Assembly: GCA_030824255.1 (NCBI GenBank)
Contig: JAVBYB010000097.1
Coordinates: 1 to 15,052, forward strand
Direction: 5' to 3'
From: a bacterium
GTDB lineage: Bacteria > Pseudomonadota > Alphaproteobacteria > Caulobacterales > Hyphomonadaceae
DNA length: 15,052 nucleotides
The translations under genes were made by a program, and so were the position numbers. The first letter of the stretch is position 1, and each line of letters starts with the position of its first letter. This document shows, piece by piece, positions 8,028 to 14,684 of this stretch. The notes beneath the pieces are model-generated. The model did not search any database and was not told the DNA's origin. It saw only the letters and a list, made by a program, of their open reading frames with translations.

Positions 8028-8486
8028 TTATGGCTCGTCATGCCGCGAGCGGATGGAACGCAGATAAGCGATCAGCGCGTCTGCGCCTATGACATTGAAA
8101 TCGAAGATCGGCATGTCGCCATGCCCAACCCGTATTGCTTCAATTAGATGAGTGGCGAGTGCATCTTCATTGTAGCGCGCCAGGACAAACTTGAGGGGAG
8201 GCGCTTCGGGCTTAGGGCTGGTGGAACCATTGTCCAGCGCATGACATGAGGAGCAGGTTCGGATGGCAATCTGCCGGCCTTCTGCGATCTGGCCCGGATC
8301 GAGCTCTGAATTCTTGATGCCACCACTCGCTCCCGCCTCGACAGCGACGGTGGAGCTGGCAACGGCTGGCTCTTCAGGAGTTCCGATCACCTCCGCCCGC
8401 GCGGCTTGTTGGCCTGTGCAAGAGACTGTGCAGACCCAAGTGAGAGTCAGCCCGGCAAGTACCCAATTCGTCCGCATAGTGTGCAT
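8028..8486 (-). CDS. Small c-type cytochrome, membrane-anchored or secreted (cytochrome C of three)
   Basis: Read from ATG 8486, this is a 152-residue protein. The purine run GAAGAAAG just before this ATG favours it over the longer ORF start at 8561, whose extra 25 residues are Arg-rich and unlike a signal. The N-terminus (about 5-22) is hydrophobic and runs into TVSC with Cys23; Thr at -3 makes the lipobox non-standard, so a normal signal peptide is also possible. A Pro/Ala/Ser/Glu-rich linker covers about 27-60. The haem site is C78-S-S-C-H82 and Met125 in GDMPIFDF is the probable axial ligand. SPKPEAPPLKFVLARY between them closely parallels the proteins at 7667-8008 and 6979-7410. It is convergent with cytochrome B and 85 bases downstream of the eRF1-like gene. 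The partner and function are unknown. Confidence 0.87.
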   Translation of the reverse strand: MHTMRTNWVLAGLTLTWVCTVSCTGQQAARAEVIGTPEEPAVASSTVAVEAGASGGIKNSELDPGQIAEGRQIAIRTCSSCHALDNGSTSPKPEAPPLKFVLARYNEDALATHLIEAIRVGHGDMPIFDFNVIGADALIAYLRSIRSRHDEP

Positions 8487-8530
8487 AGATACTTTCTTCG
8501 GTCTTCCGCGGGAGCGCCATCGATGACTCT

Positions 8531-8552
8531 CTCTGCCCGGGCTCTGCCCGGG
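8531..8552. repeat. 11-base tandem duplication forming a CCCGGG hairpin
   Basis: CTCTGCCCGGG occurs twice in a row (8531-8541 and 8542-8552). Because CCCGGG is its own reverse complement, the copies can also pair as a 6-bp stem with a 5-base loop. It lies 19 bases beyond the stop of the eRF1-like gene, so it could act as a transcription stop or pause. No T-run follows on the minus strand, so a classical intrinsic terminator is not supported. Confidence 0.5.
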
Positions 8553-8571
8553 AAATGTCACCAGACGCGAG

Positions 8572-8961
8572 CTATGGTCTCATTCGATCCGCTGCGGTGA
8601 GGTATTTTCGGGCATACGCAACGAGCGCTCCATCAGTTGGATGATCGACTGTTTCGATTGCAGTGATGATGTTGATGATCGCCGGGTCGTGACGATGGAT
8701 GTGCTTGACCAACTCGGTTTTCGCATTGGCGGGGCCAGTTATAAGCACCGAACGCGCGTCTGCGATTGCCGTAGTCACGGCATGCAGAAAGGCTTGATCT
8801 TCCGCTGCATGGCCGCTGCCGATCGAATTGGCCTTGTGATGTACTTGGTGCGTTGGGTCGTGGGGATGGATCACCAGTTGTTCGACCTCGCTCTGGCCGA
8901 AGTGGAATATCCGCGCCTCATGGTGATCAATCCAGACCACGGCGTGGTGATTTGCGGGCAT
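8572..8961 (-). CDS. His-rich eRF1-domain-3-like ('translational machinery') protein
   Basis: A 129-residue protein read from ATG 8961, preceded by GGAG 9 bases upstream; the ORF can extend to GTG 8976 but has no ribosome site there. It begins ANHHAVVWIDHHEARIFHF and continues through SVLITGPANAKTELVKHIHRH to DGALVAYARKYLTAADRM. This pattern (Asp-His-x-Glu-Ala-Arg-Ile-Phe, then Leu-Ile-x-Gly-Pro-x-x-x-Lys) is what I know from small bacterial proteins annotated as translational machinery or eRF1 domain 3 relatives. Sixteen of the 129 residues are His, with pairs at 5-6, 13-14 and 41-42, which could bind metal or reflect a pH-sensitive surface. No signal peptide or membrane segment is seen, so it should be cytosolic. 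Its molecular role is not established. Genes of this kind are often found near universal stress proteins, as here. Confidence 0.75.
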   Translation of the reverse strand: MPANHHAVVWIDHHEARIFHFGQSEVEQLVIHPHDPTHQVHHKANSIGSGHAAEDQAFLHAVTTAIADARSVLITGPANAKTELVKHIHRHDPAIINIITAIETVDHPTDGALVAYARKYLTAADRMRP

Positions 8962-9402
8962 GCGGTGGGTCTCCACGCGTCAAATTCGCATGCAAGTAAC
9001 CGCTGCACACACTGCGCTGTCATCGTTCGCTAGAGCGCCGACCGCCTAGAGTGCGGGGCCGGACATCAGAGTGTCCTAACAACAAACCGAACCTATCCGC
9101 CAGCGATGCGGCGAATTCGTCGAGGTTCGAAGCTTCAGTTTAGAGGGTAGTCCAAATAGCTGATAAGTGTCTGTACGGTAGACCACACTTTCTGCGACAA
9201 GTGACAAAGATGCAGCTGAATGGATGGCGCGTTCGCGTGGGCGAGCGCGCCTTAAGTTTGCTCAATACGACGCTAATCACCGAAACCGACGGACGTCATC
9301 GTTCTAAAGAGGCGGACAGTGAATGCGTCCCCCGGCGAAGTATGAGCCGGCACTCGAACGCAGCCGTCGAGCCGCCGCGCTGGCATGTACGAAGGGTTTG
9401 CC

Positions 9403-9534
9403 ATGACGATTTTGATCGCGCGGATCGACCAAATCTTTTCGACGGCGCGCTTGACGGTCACATTCGAACTAACGCTAGCTGTTCGAGCGAAAGCGAAAGA
9501 TGGCGATGGATCGATGATAATCGAGTGGGAGTAG
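9403..9534 (+). CDS. Possible 43-residue small protein, unrecognised
   Basis: ATG 9403 is preceded by GAAGGG (9391-9396) with a 6-base gap, a good ribosome site. The predicted peptide starts MTILIARIDQIFSTARL and ends SMIIEWE, with alternating hydrophobic and polar residues. Its ATG overlaps, as ATGA, the stop of a 27-codon ORF beginning at ATG 9323, which could mean a coupled leader peptide or two pieces of a decayed gene. The end of the ORF overlaps the left arm of the inverted repeat at 9498. I do not recognise the peptide, and chance is a real alternative. Confidence 0.22.
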   Translation: MTILIARIDQIFSTARLTVTFELTLAVRAKAKDGDGSMIIEWE

Positions 9535-9558
9535 GGGTCTCGCCATCTATCGCCATCT
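9498..9558. repeat. Inverted repeat with nested hairpin
   Basis: AGATGGCGAT (9498-9507) is the exact reverse complement of ATCGCCATCT (9549-9558), with 41 bases between. Inside lies a second perfect stem, TCGAT-GATA-ATCGA (9511-9524). The right arm belongs to a tandem repeat, so the left arm can pair with either of the first two units (9 bp with 9540-9548). No T-run follows. It could be a structured RNA, a protein-binding site or a terminator variant. Confidence 0.6.
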
Positions 9559-9580
9559 ATCGCCGACTATCGCCACAAAT
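9540..9580 (+). repeat. 10-base tandem repeat, four units
   Basis: CGCCATCTAT is repeated exactly at 9541 and 9551, then as CGCCGACTAT at 9561 and CGCCACAAAT at 9571. The first two copies are identical and the last two increasingly diverged. The period is close to one DNA helical turn, so all copies would face the same side of the helix. Confidence 0.85.
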
Positions 9581-9816
9581 CGAATGACGGGCTTGCCCAA
9601 TCACGCAGCTTTGGAGCCCAGAAGCGCTCAAGCTCGCTTAGTCAGACGTTATCATTAACGCGTAATCACCTCTCGTTCTCGCTTGCTCGATCCTTAGAGT
9701 GCTGCGTGAAGCCTGACTGTGGCCCCGACCATGATGGTTGGAGACGTCGCAAGACTTTTATCGACAACCCAGAAGTTGACCATCCGTCCTTTATGTTCAG
9801 CTCATCGGCTGCGTCT

Positions 9817-9850
9817 TTACTCGCCGGCCGCTAGAAGGCGCGGCGAGTAA
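9817..9850. terminator. Strong hairpin at the 3' end of the DJ-1 gene
   Basis: TTACTCGCCG (9817-9826) and CGGCGAGTAA (9841-9850) form a perfect 10-bp stem. It can extend inward by three more pairs (CGC with GCG) after a 2-base bulge, leaving a 6-base loop. It lies 16 bases beyond the stop of the minus-strand DJ-1 gene, the expected place for the operon's terminator. On the minus strand the stem is followed by AAGACGC rather than a T-run, so it may slow RNA decay or act with Rho instead of being a full intrinsic terminator. Confidence 0.6.
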
Positions 9851-9865
9851 TTACGAGACCTCAAT

Positions 9866-11149
9866 CTACTGAGACCGCTTATATGAGACGGCGAATGGAT
9901 CGTTGGTTGGATCACTGTTCCATTCGTACTCAAGCGAGTGTGCAAGAAGACCTGCGCGCTCGGACCCGTAGAGTTTTGCTACCAAGCCCAGCGCCATATC
10001 GGTGCCTGCTGAAACGCCGGACGATGTAATGAACTTTCCATCCTCGACCCAGCGCGCTTTGCCCTGCCAGTCGACGGACGGGTCCTGAGATGTAGCGAGC
10101 GAGAAGAAGTTCTTGTTCGACGTGGCCTTGTGGCCCTTCAGGATTCCGGCCTTTGCGAGCAGGGCCGAGCCGGTGCAAACAGACGTGGTGAGCTGCGTTT
10201 TCTCGTTCTGCTTGCGGATGAAGTCCAGCATCGCGTTGTTGTTCAATTCAGTCTGCGTGCCTATGCCGCCGGGGACCATCATGATGTCCAGCTGCGGTGA
10301 GCTTGCGAACGAATAGTCCGAAAGCGTCGAGACACCCTGGGCTGAGCGTACGGCGCCGCCATCCTGCGAGATCATGACGACCTGGAAGTCAGGCACATAG
10401 GCCCACATCTCGACGGGCCCGAACACGTCAAGCACCTCGAAACCGGGATAGAGCACGACGCCGACAAGCTTGCGGCCTGGCGCGACAGGAGGCGACTGAA
10501 CCTGCCGGTTTGGATCGGGCTTGATCTCCGGGTTTAGCGCGGCCTTGATGTAGGCGGCCCGCCCTTGACCGATGGCTGAGAGATACTCGGCGCGATTGGT
10601 TGCGCCATCACCGTCCGCGTCCCCATCATGTGCAAGATATTTGCCGAGTTTCGCAGCAAGAGAATAGTCGCCCTTCATTGGTGCGCCGAAACTCGCGGCC
10701 ATCGCGCTGTACGACTTCAGGGAGTTCTCGCCCAGCATCGCATATCCCGCGCCGACGGTAGCTGCTGTCGGATAGCGGCTCGCAAGCTTCGAGAAGTCTG
10801 CTTTCGCCGATGCGTCGGCCTGAGCGTACGCCGCGGCGACAGCGCCATGGTCGATGCCGCCCTTGCTGCGCAGGTCCAGCTTCGGGTCGCCTAGAATGGC
10901 GCTTACAAGCGCCATCTCGTCTGCGTCGACAATGCCATTGCCTGCCATGGTCGCATCGAGGTTTCCATCCAGTGTCGCGGGCGCAAAGCTCAGACCGCGC
11001 ATTGCAGCATCAAAATCGACGCTTACTGCGACCGGCGCCACTCCTGACGATTGCTGTGATATGGCCGGAGCCGCGGCGCATGCAGCCAGCAGTATGGCAG
11101 TGATGGCTGCGGCTGCACGAAGCGGGCGAGTCCTGGGTTTGAACATCAT
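9866..11149 (-). CDS. Lipoprotein with EF-hand and DJ-1/PfpI (isonitrile hydratase/GATase1-like) domain
   Basis: A 427-residue two-part protein. The N-terminus is a basic-hydrophobic signal ending in LAAC with Cys24, a good lipobox, so the protein should be a periplasm-facing lipoprotein. Residues about 45-200 form an Ala-rich domain with one canonical EF-hand loop: Asp177, 179 and 181, Gly182, Glu188. A degenerate second loop is near 67-78. Residues about 226-427 are a DJ-1/PfpI domain with PGFEVLDVFGPVEMW (235-249), MMVPGGIG (290-297) and the nucleophile elbow SVCTGSALLAKAG with Cys325. This subgroup resembles isonitrile hydratase and the ligand domains of AraC-type GATase1 regulators, but no DNA-binding domain is present. 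Most DJ-1 proteins are single-domain and cytosolic, so the secreted Ca2+-binding fusion is unusual. AGGAGG lies 7 bases before the ATG, after a 42-base gap from the TonB receptor gene. The reaction is unknown. Confidence 0.9.
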   Translation of the reverse strand: MMFKPRTRPLRAAAAITAILLAACAAAPAISQQSSGVAPVAVSVDFDAAMRGLSFAPATLDGNLDATMAGNGIVDADEMALVSAILGDPKLDLRSKGGIDHGAVAAAYAQADASAKADFSKLASRYPTAATVGAGYAMLGENSLKSYSAMAASFGAPMKGDYSLAAKLGKYLAHDGDADGDGATNRAEYLSAIGQGRAAYIKAALNPEIKPDPNRQVQSPPVAPGRKLVGVVLYPGFEVLDVFGPVEMWAYVPDFQVVMISQDGGAVRSAQGVSTLSDYSFASSPQLDIMMVPGGIGTQTELNNNAMLDFIRKQNEKTQLTTSVCTGSALLAKAGILKGHKATSNKNFFSLATSQDPSVDWQGKARWVEDGKFITSSGVSAGTDMALGLVAKLYGSERAGLLAHSLEYEWNSDPTNDPFAVSYKRSQ

Positions 11150-11156
11150 GGTCGAT

Positions 11157-11162
11157 CCTCCT
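11157..11162 (-). promoter_or_regulatory. Strong Shine-Dalgarno site of the DJ-1 lipoprotein gene
   Basis: AGGAGG followed by ATCGACC places the ATG 7 bases downstream. It is the best ribosome site in the window, which suggests the lipoprotein is made in good amount even as the last gene of its unit. Confidence 0.75.
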
Positions 11163-11191
11163 GAGGTGCGGCTCTGTCGGCCGCGTGATTG

Positions 11192-13327
11192 CTAGAATGC
11201 GTTGCGCAGAGTGACGAAAGCCGAGCGTGGCTGTGTCGGGACCACGTACGTCCCGCCGAAATACTGGTAGGGTTCGAAGCCGCCCTCATCGAAGAGATTG
11301 ACGATCGAGACCGAGAGCTGCGCAGGGCCAAAATCGTATGCGGCCTGCGCGTCTGCGGTCACAAGGTCTCCAACCTGGAGCGTGTTGGGCAGCGTCAATT
11401 CGCGCTCGGACGTGTAGGTCAGTCCGCCGCCGATTTCGAAATTGCTGAGGGCCCCTTCGAAGCGGTAGCGCACGGCAAGGCGCCCAGCGTGTTCCGGCAC
11501 GGCGCGTAGACGATCGCCGACGGGCAGCGCGTTGTCCTTGCTAACTTCCGCATCGGTGTAGGCGTAGTTGAACAGGACGGAGAGCGCGGAACTGGGCTCA
11601 TAGACGAGGTCCATCTCGACGCCTTTGGCCCGCTGCTCGCCAGCTTGAATATAGGCGAACGGAATGACCGGATCGGGCGTCACAACGTTCTGACGTGTGA
11701 TCTGGAACAGGGACACCGTACCGGTCAGGCCCTTGATCGGCGATGCGAACTTGACGCCTGCTTCGTAGGATTGAGAGGTCTCGGGTTCTGGCGAGGTAAG
11801 GCCATTGAAGCCGGCGCCGACGACGCCCTGGAAGCCCTCGGCATAGCCAGCGAACAACGATGTTCCGTCCACTATTTCGTAGGTCACGCCTATCCGTGGC
11901 GTGATCTTGTCGTCAGTCCGGTCAGTGGCGTAGTCGAAGAAGCCGTCGTTGATGACGCTCTTGATGTCGAGCTTCGTCCAGCGCAGCCCGACCGTGACAT
12001 CAAGGTGGTCACCGATGCCGATCTGATCCTGCACGAACACGGCCGCAGTCTTGAGCCGGTCGTTCTGATCGAAGAAGAGCGGAGGCATAGGGCCGAACGG
12101 CGCCGTGGGATTGGCATCGGCATAGTCGAGCGTCGCCCAGGCCGGGTTGAAATACATCGCTCCGAAATAGTCCGTGTCATCAAAGTCGACGCCCGCTAGG
12201 AGTTGATGGGTGAATCCTTCTGAGCCAAGACGCGCAACGAGGCTCGCCGTCGCGAACGTCTTCTGACTATCGGATGGCAGATAGCCATTGCCGAAGTTGT
12301 AGAGTGTCCCGCCGATCTGCCCGTAGGGGAACGACGCCCACTCCTCATAGGCGCCGTCATAGTGACTCAAGGCGAAAGTTGCTTCGAGCGTGTCGGAGAA
12401 CCTGTGGCTCAGGAAGGCGCTCACCTGCTTGTTTTCGATCTCGGTGCGCGGTGCGTCGCTGGCGCCAGCGTACTGGTTGCGGTCGATCGACGAGATGATC
12501 TCCCACGGCACGCCAGAGTATTCCTGCTGCTCAAGATGGTTGTATCGACCACGCACGACGAGGCGCGTGTCAGCCGAGATGTCCCATGCCAGCGTCGGAA
12601 AGAGCGCGTAGCGCTTGCTGTCGATGAAATCGATGTAGCTGTCGGCCTGTTCCGCCATCCCATTGATGCGAAATGCGACAGAGTCGCCAAGCGGGATATT
12701 GAGATCGGCGTCGACTCCAAGCGTGCCAAAACTGCCTGCGCGCAGACCGACAGATCCACCGAATTGCGCCCCCGGATCGCGCGACACCACGTTGATCAGG
12801 CCGGACAGGGGCGCGCCCGATCCTCCGCCATACAGTGTGCTGGTCGGCCCCTTCGCCACCTCGATGCGCTCAACGTTGATGAGTGTCGCGGGATCTGAGA
12901 TGCCGGGGGGTAGTTGATAGGTGGGCATGCCGTCGAAGTAATAGTTGACGCTGAACCCACGAATGAGCGTCGCCATCAGCACGGTCTGCATTGTGCTGGT
13001 TGGTGTAACGCCCGAGACGTTTGTGAGAGCGCCCGGAAGCGTTTGCAGCTCCTGCTCTTCGATCAGGGTCCGCGTGAGCGTCTGGATCGACTGCGGAATC
13101 TCCTCGACGAGCGTGGGCGTGCGCGTAGCGGTGGCAGCACTCGGCGCAGCAATCGTCTCACTCTGCCCCGTGATTACGACGACGTCGCGCGCCCAACTTT
13201 CGTCCTTGGCCTGTTGGGCGAGGGCCGGTTGCGACAGGGCCCAACAGAGTGCGGCGCCGCCGGCAGTCCGTACGAGCAGCGATGGGCGCGACATGCGCGT
13301 GCGGGGAAATGTGTTGTGAAGATACAT
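11192..13327 (-). CDS. TonB-dependent outer-membrane receptor, siderophore-receptor type
   Basis: A 711-residue outer-membrane transporter of usual family length. The signal peptide ends at QPALA (about 33-37). A TonB-box-like DVVVITGQ follows near 48-55. The plug domain spans roughly 70-190, with IPQSIQTLTRTLIEE, YYFDGMP and RIEVAKGPTSTLYGG, then GLINVVSRDP, all typical of siderophore receptors. The rest is a beta-barrel with repeated aromatic strands and ends in Phe, as outer-membrane barrels do. It would import a metal chelate using TonB and proton-motive force. Its neighbours (PCuAC-like, DUF2946 and CopD genes) suggest copper or a copper chelate rather than iron, but the plug sequence alone does not show this. 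ATG 13327 has a weak ribosome site; an in-frame ATG at 13294 also gives a good signal peptide. It lies 45 bases after the PCuAC-like gene. Confidence 0.95.
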   Translation of the reverse strand: MYLHNTFPRTRMSRPSLLVRTAGGAALCWALSQPALAQQAKDESWARDVVVITGQSETIAAPSAATATRTPTLVEEIPQSIQTLTRTLIEEQELQTLPGALTNVSGVTPTSTMQTVLMATLIRGFSVNYYFDGMPTYQLPPGISDPATLINVERIEVAKGPTSTLYGGGSGAPLSGLINVVSRDPGAQFGGSVGLRAGSFGTLGVDADLNIPLGDSVAFRINGMAEQADSYIDFIDSKRYALFPTLAWDISADTRLVVRGRYNHLEQQEYSGVPWEIISSIDRNQYAGASDAPRTEIENKQVSAFLSHRFSDTLEATFALSHYDGAYEEWASFPYGQIGGTLYNFGNGYLPSDSQKTFATASLVARLGSEGFTHQLLAGVDFDDTDYFGAMYFNPAWATLDYADANPTAPFGPMPPLFFDQNDRLKTAAVFVQDQIGIGDHLDVTVGLRWTKLDIKSVINDGFFDYATDRTDDKITPRIGVTYEIVDGTSLFAGYAEGFQGVVGAGFNGLTSPEPETSQSYEAGVKFASPIKGLTGTVSLFQITRQNVVTPDPVIPFAYIQAGEQRAKGVEMDLVYEPSSALSVLFNYAYTDAEVSKDNALPVGDRLRAVPEHAGRLAVRYRFEGALSNFEIGGGLTYTSERELTLPNTLQVGDLVTADAQAAYDFGPAQLSVSIVNLFDEGGFEPYQYFGGTYVVPTQPRSAFVTLRNAF

Positions 13328-13372
13328 GATCGGTGAACTTCGATTCTTGAAATGTGATTGATGAAAAGTCAG

Positions 13373-14200
13373 TCAGTGATGATGACCGCCGCGCCCGCAC
13401 ATCAGGTGCGTCACGCCGTTCATCCACATGAGCTGGACGCCGGGGCTCCAGGTGAGGGAGTGATCGCCGTCGCTCCAGACAATCTGGACCGGGCCGGGTT
13501 CAGGCGGTTGGTTCGGTAGTTTGTACTGGTCGCCGTGCAACCAGATGAGGGCCGAGACGCCGCTCTCGTCACCTGCGAACGACAGCACAAGTTTGCTGCC
13601 GTCGGTGCAGCGGAATTCGGCGCCGCTTGTCGGTTCGTCAATGCGAACGCGCGCCGGTTTGATCTGCTGCTGGATTCTGAAGAGCGCTGGTTCGTTGACG
13701 ATTGATTCAGACGACACCGTCTCGAAGGACCGGCCGCCAACGTCCACGATGACGATAACGGAGCCGGCCTTCTGGAAGGTCAGACGCACGGGAACCTGCA
13801 TCCCGCGTTCGAAGGGTCCCTGGATGTCATAGAGGACAAGATGGACATCCTCGAGCCCCAGCAGGCGGGTTTGTCCAGCACCGAAGAAGACCGGCTGCGA
13901 ACGGCGTAGGTTCGCGCCGCGATAGACGCGAACAGGAAGCGCATCGAAGCCTGCCGCGCTGGCGATCGCAGGGCTGACGTCGACCGCGACGAGCGCATCT
14001 CCTTCAGCGCCAGTATTGGAGATGACAAGAGAAACATGGGCGATGTCCGCGCCCTTGGGTGTCGGTAGGCCGTTGATGTTCGAAATGGAGATGTCGCCTG
14101 CCCAGACCGTATCGGCATGGGCGCGGGCCGAGAGGAAGAGGGCGATGAGGAAGAGCATGGCAGTCGTCGTGACGGCCTGGCCATAGTTTGAGAGTGTCAT
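13373..14200 (-). CDS. Secreted PCuAC-like copper-chaperone domain fused to MliC-like domain
   Basis: Read from ATG 14200, a 275-residue exported protein with signal peptide 1-29 ending in AHA; upstream codons to 14305 are polar and His-rich and overlap the previous gene, so the shorter start is chosen. Residues about 33-155 match the PCuAC fold: HVSLVISNTGAEGDALVAV, then ALPVRVY, then an LLGLEDVHLVLYDIQGPF block and VPVRLTFQKAG. PCuAC proteins normally bind copper through a His-Met pair, another Met and an HxM site; here HxM reads HLV (His120) and the first pair is absent, so copper binding by the standard site looks lost. Residues about 195-270 resemble the MliC lysozyme-inhibitor fold, with Cys198 and Cys268 placed for a disulfide. 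The chain ends HLMCGRGGHHH, a possible new metal site. It lies between DUF2946 and TonB receptor genes. The MliC assignment is less sure than PCuAC. Confidence 0.85.
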   Translation of the reverse strand: MTLSNYGQAVTTTAMLFLIALFLSARAHADTVWAGDISISNINGLPTPKGADIAHVSLVISNTGAEGDALVAVDVSPAIASAAGFDALPVRVYRGANLRRSQPVFFGAGQTRLLGLEDVHLVLYDIQGPFERGMQVPVRLTFQKAGSVIVIVDVGGRSFETVSSESIVNEPALFRIQQQIKPARVRIDEPTSGAEFRCTDGSKLVLSFAGDESGVSALIWLHGDQYKLPNQPPEPGPVQIVWSDGDHSLTWSPGVQLMWMNGVTHLMCGRGGHHH

Positions 14201-14270
14201 GTGCGTCGCCTGAGCATGCGCGTATTCCGAACGCGCGTTGGGATGTGGGCGATGAGCCCGCTTGCCTGCG

Positions 14271-14684
14271 TCAGACGATTGTTGGGGGCCCAGTCGGTGG
14301 CGCACCGAGAGGAAAAGTAGAGGCGATTATAGCAACATATTCGACGAAAGCGCTGGAAGGCGGCGCGTCGATCGTTCCGACATCCACGATCTCGATCGTC
14401 GGTTGGACAATCGCAGGCGCTGACAGGCTGGCGAAGGTGCAGGTCTGACGGCCGTCCTGGGAGGGTTCCGGCGTCTCATCGCCGAGATGAAGCGTCTGGA
14501 TCGCGCCGGCGCCGGAACACATTGCAACAGAGATAACCCCGCTCTCGCGGTCGACCGAGGGCATGAAGCCAGCCGGCATCATCGCTCGGACGATGACCGC
14601 GAGAAGCAACAGCATTCTGGCGATGCGGGCTACGCTTGAGACCTGCCGTTGCCTACCGGCGCGTATGCAGGAGGCGTGCGTCAT
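14271..14684 (-). CDS. DUF2946 family protein, copper-cluster associated
   Basis: A 137-residue protein with a hydrophobic N-terminal segment (about 22-34) followed by RAMMPAGFMPS (33-43), the hallmark of the DUF2946 family, and ISVAMCSGAG with Cys56. A second Cys82 in CTFAS fits the family's C-terminal Cys. The end is PPTGPP, also family-like. Members are small membrane-anchored or exported proteins often encoded beside copper resistance or TonB receptor genes; their biochemical role is not known. The ATG overlaps the TGA of the CopD gene (ATGA), which supports both the start at 14684 and translational coupling. A gap of 70 bases follows before the PCuAC-like gene. Confidence 0.85.
   Translation of the reverse strand: MTHASCIRAGRQRQVSSVARIARMLLLLAVIVRAMMPAGFMPSVDRESGVISVAMCSGAGAIQTLHLGDETPEPSQDGRQTCTFASLSAPAIVQPTIEIVDVGTIDAPPSSAFVEYVAIIASTFPLGAPPTGPPTIV

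Larger units (their letters stand above)
8962..9865. other. Long intergenic region without a convincing large gene
   Basis: About 0.9 kb separates the eRF1-like gene from the 3' end of the DJ-1 gene. ORFs of 62-128 codons exist on both strands, but their translations are rich in Arg, Ser and Trp, overlap each other, and resemble no family I know. The first part must hold the promoter of the gene starting at 8961. The middle holds a 10-base tandem repeat with a matching inverted copy (9498-9580) and a weak small ORF (9403-9534). The last part holds a strong hairpin (9817-9850). I see no tRNA, rRNA or transposase remnant. The region could hide a small RNA or a decayed gene. Confidence 0.6.

Noticed and set aside
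9110..9140. GGTTCGAAGC resembling a tRNA T-loop
   Set aside because: No matching acceptor, D or anticodon stem could be built around it.
9540..9580. Possible CRISPR array
   Set aside because: The repeat unit is 10 bases with no spacers and no cas genes are nearby.
9201..9587. 128-codon plus-strand ORF in the long gap
   Set aside because: No ribosome site, a composition unlike the real genes, and its end runs through the tandem repeat. It is probably a chance ORF.
11645..12199. 184-codon plus-strand ORF
   Set aside because: It is antisense to the TonB receptor barrel and is explained by the codon bias of that gene.
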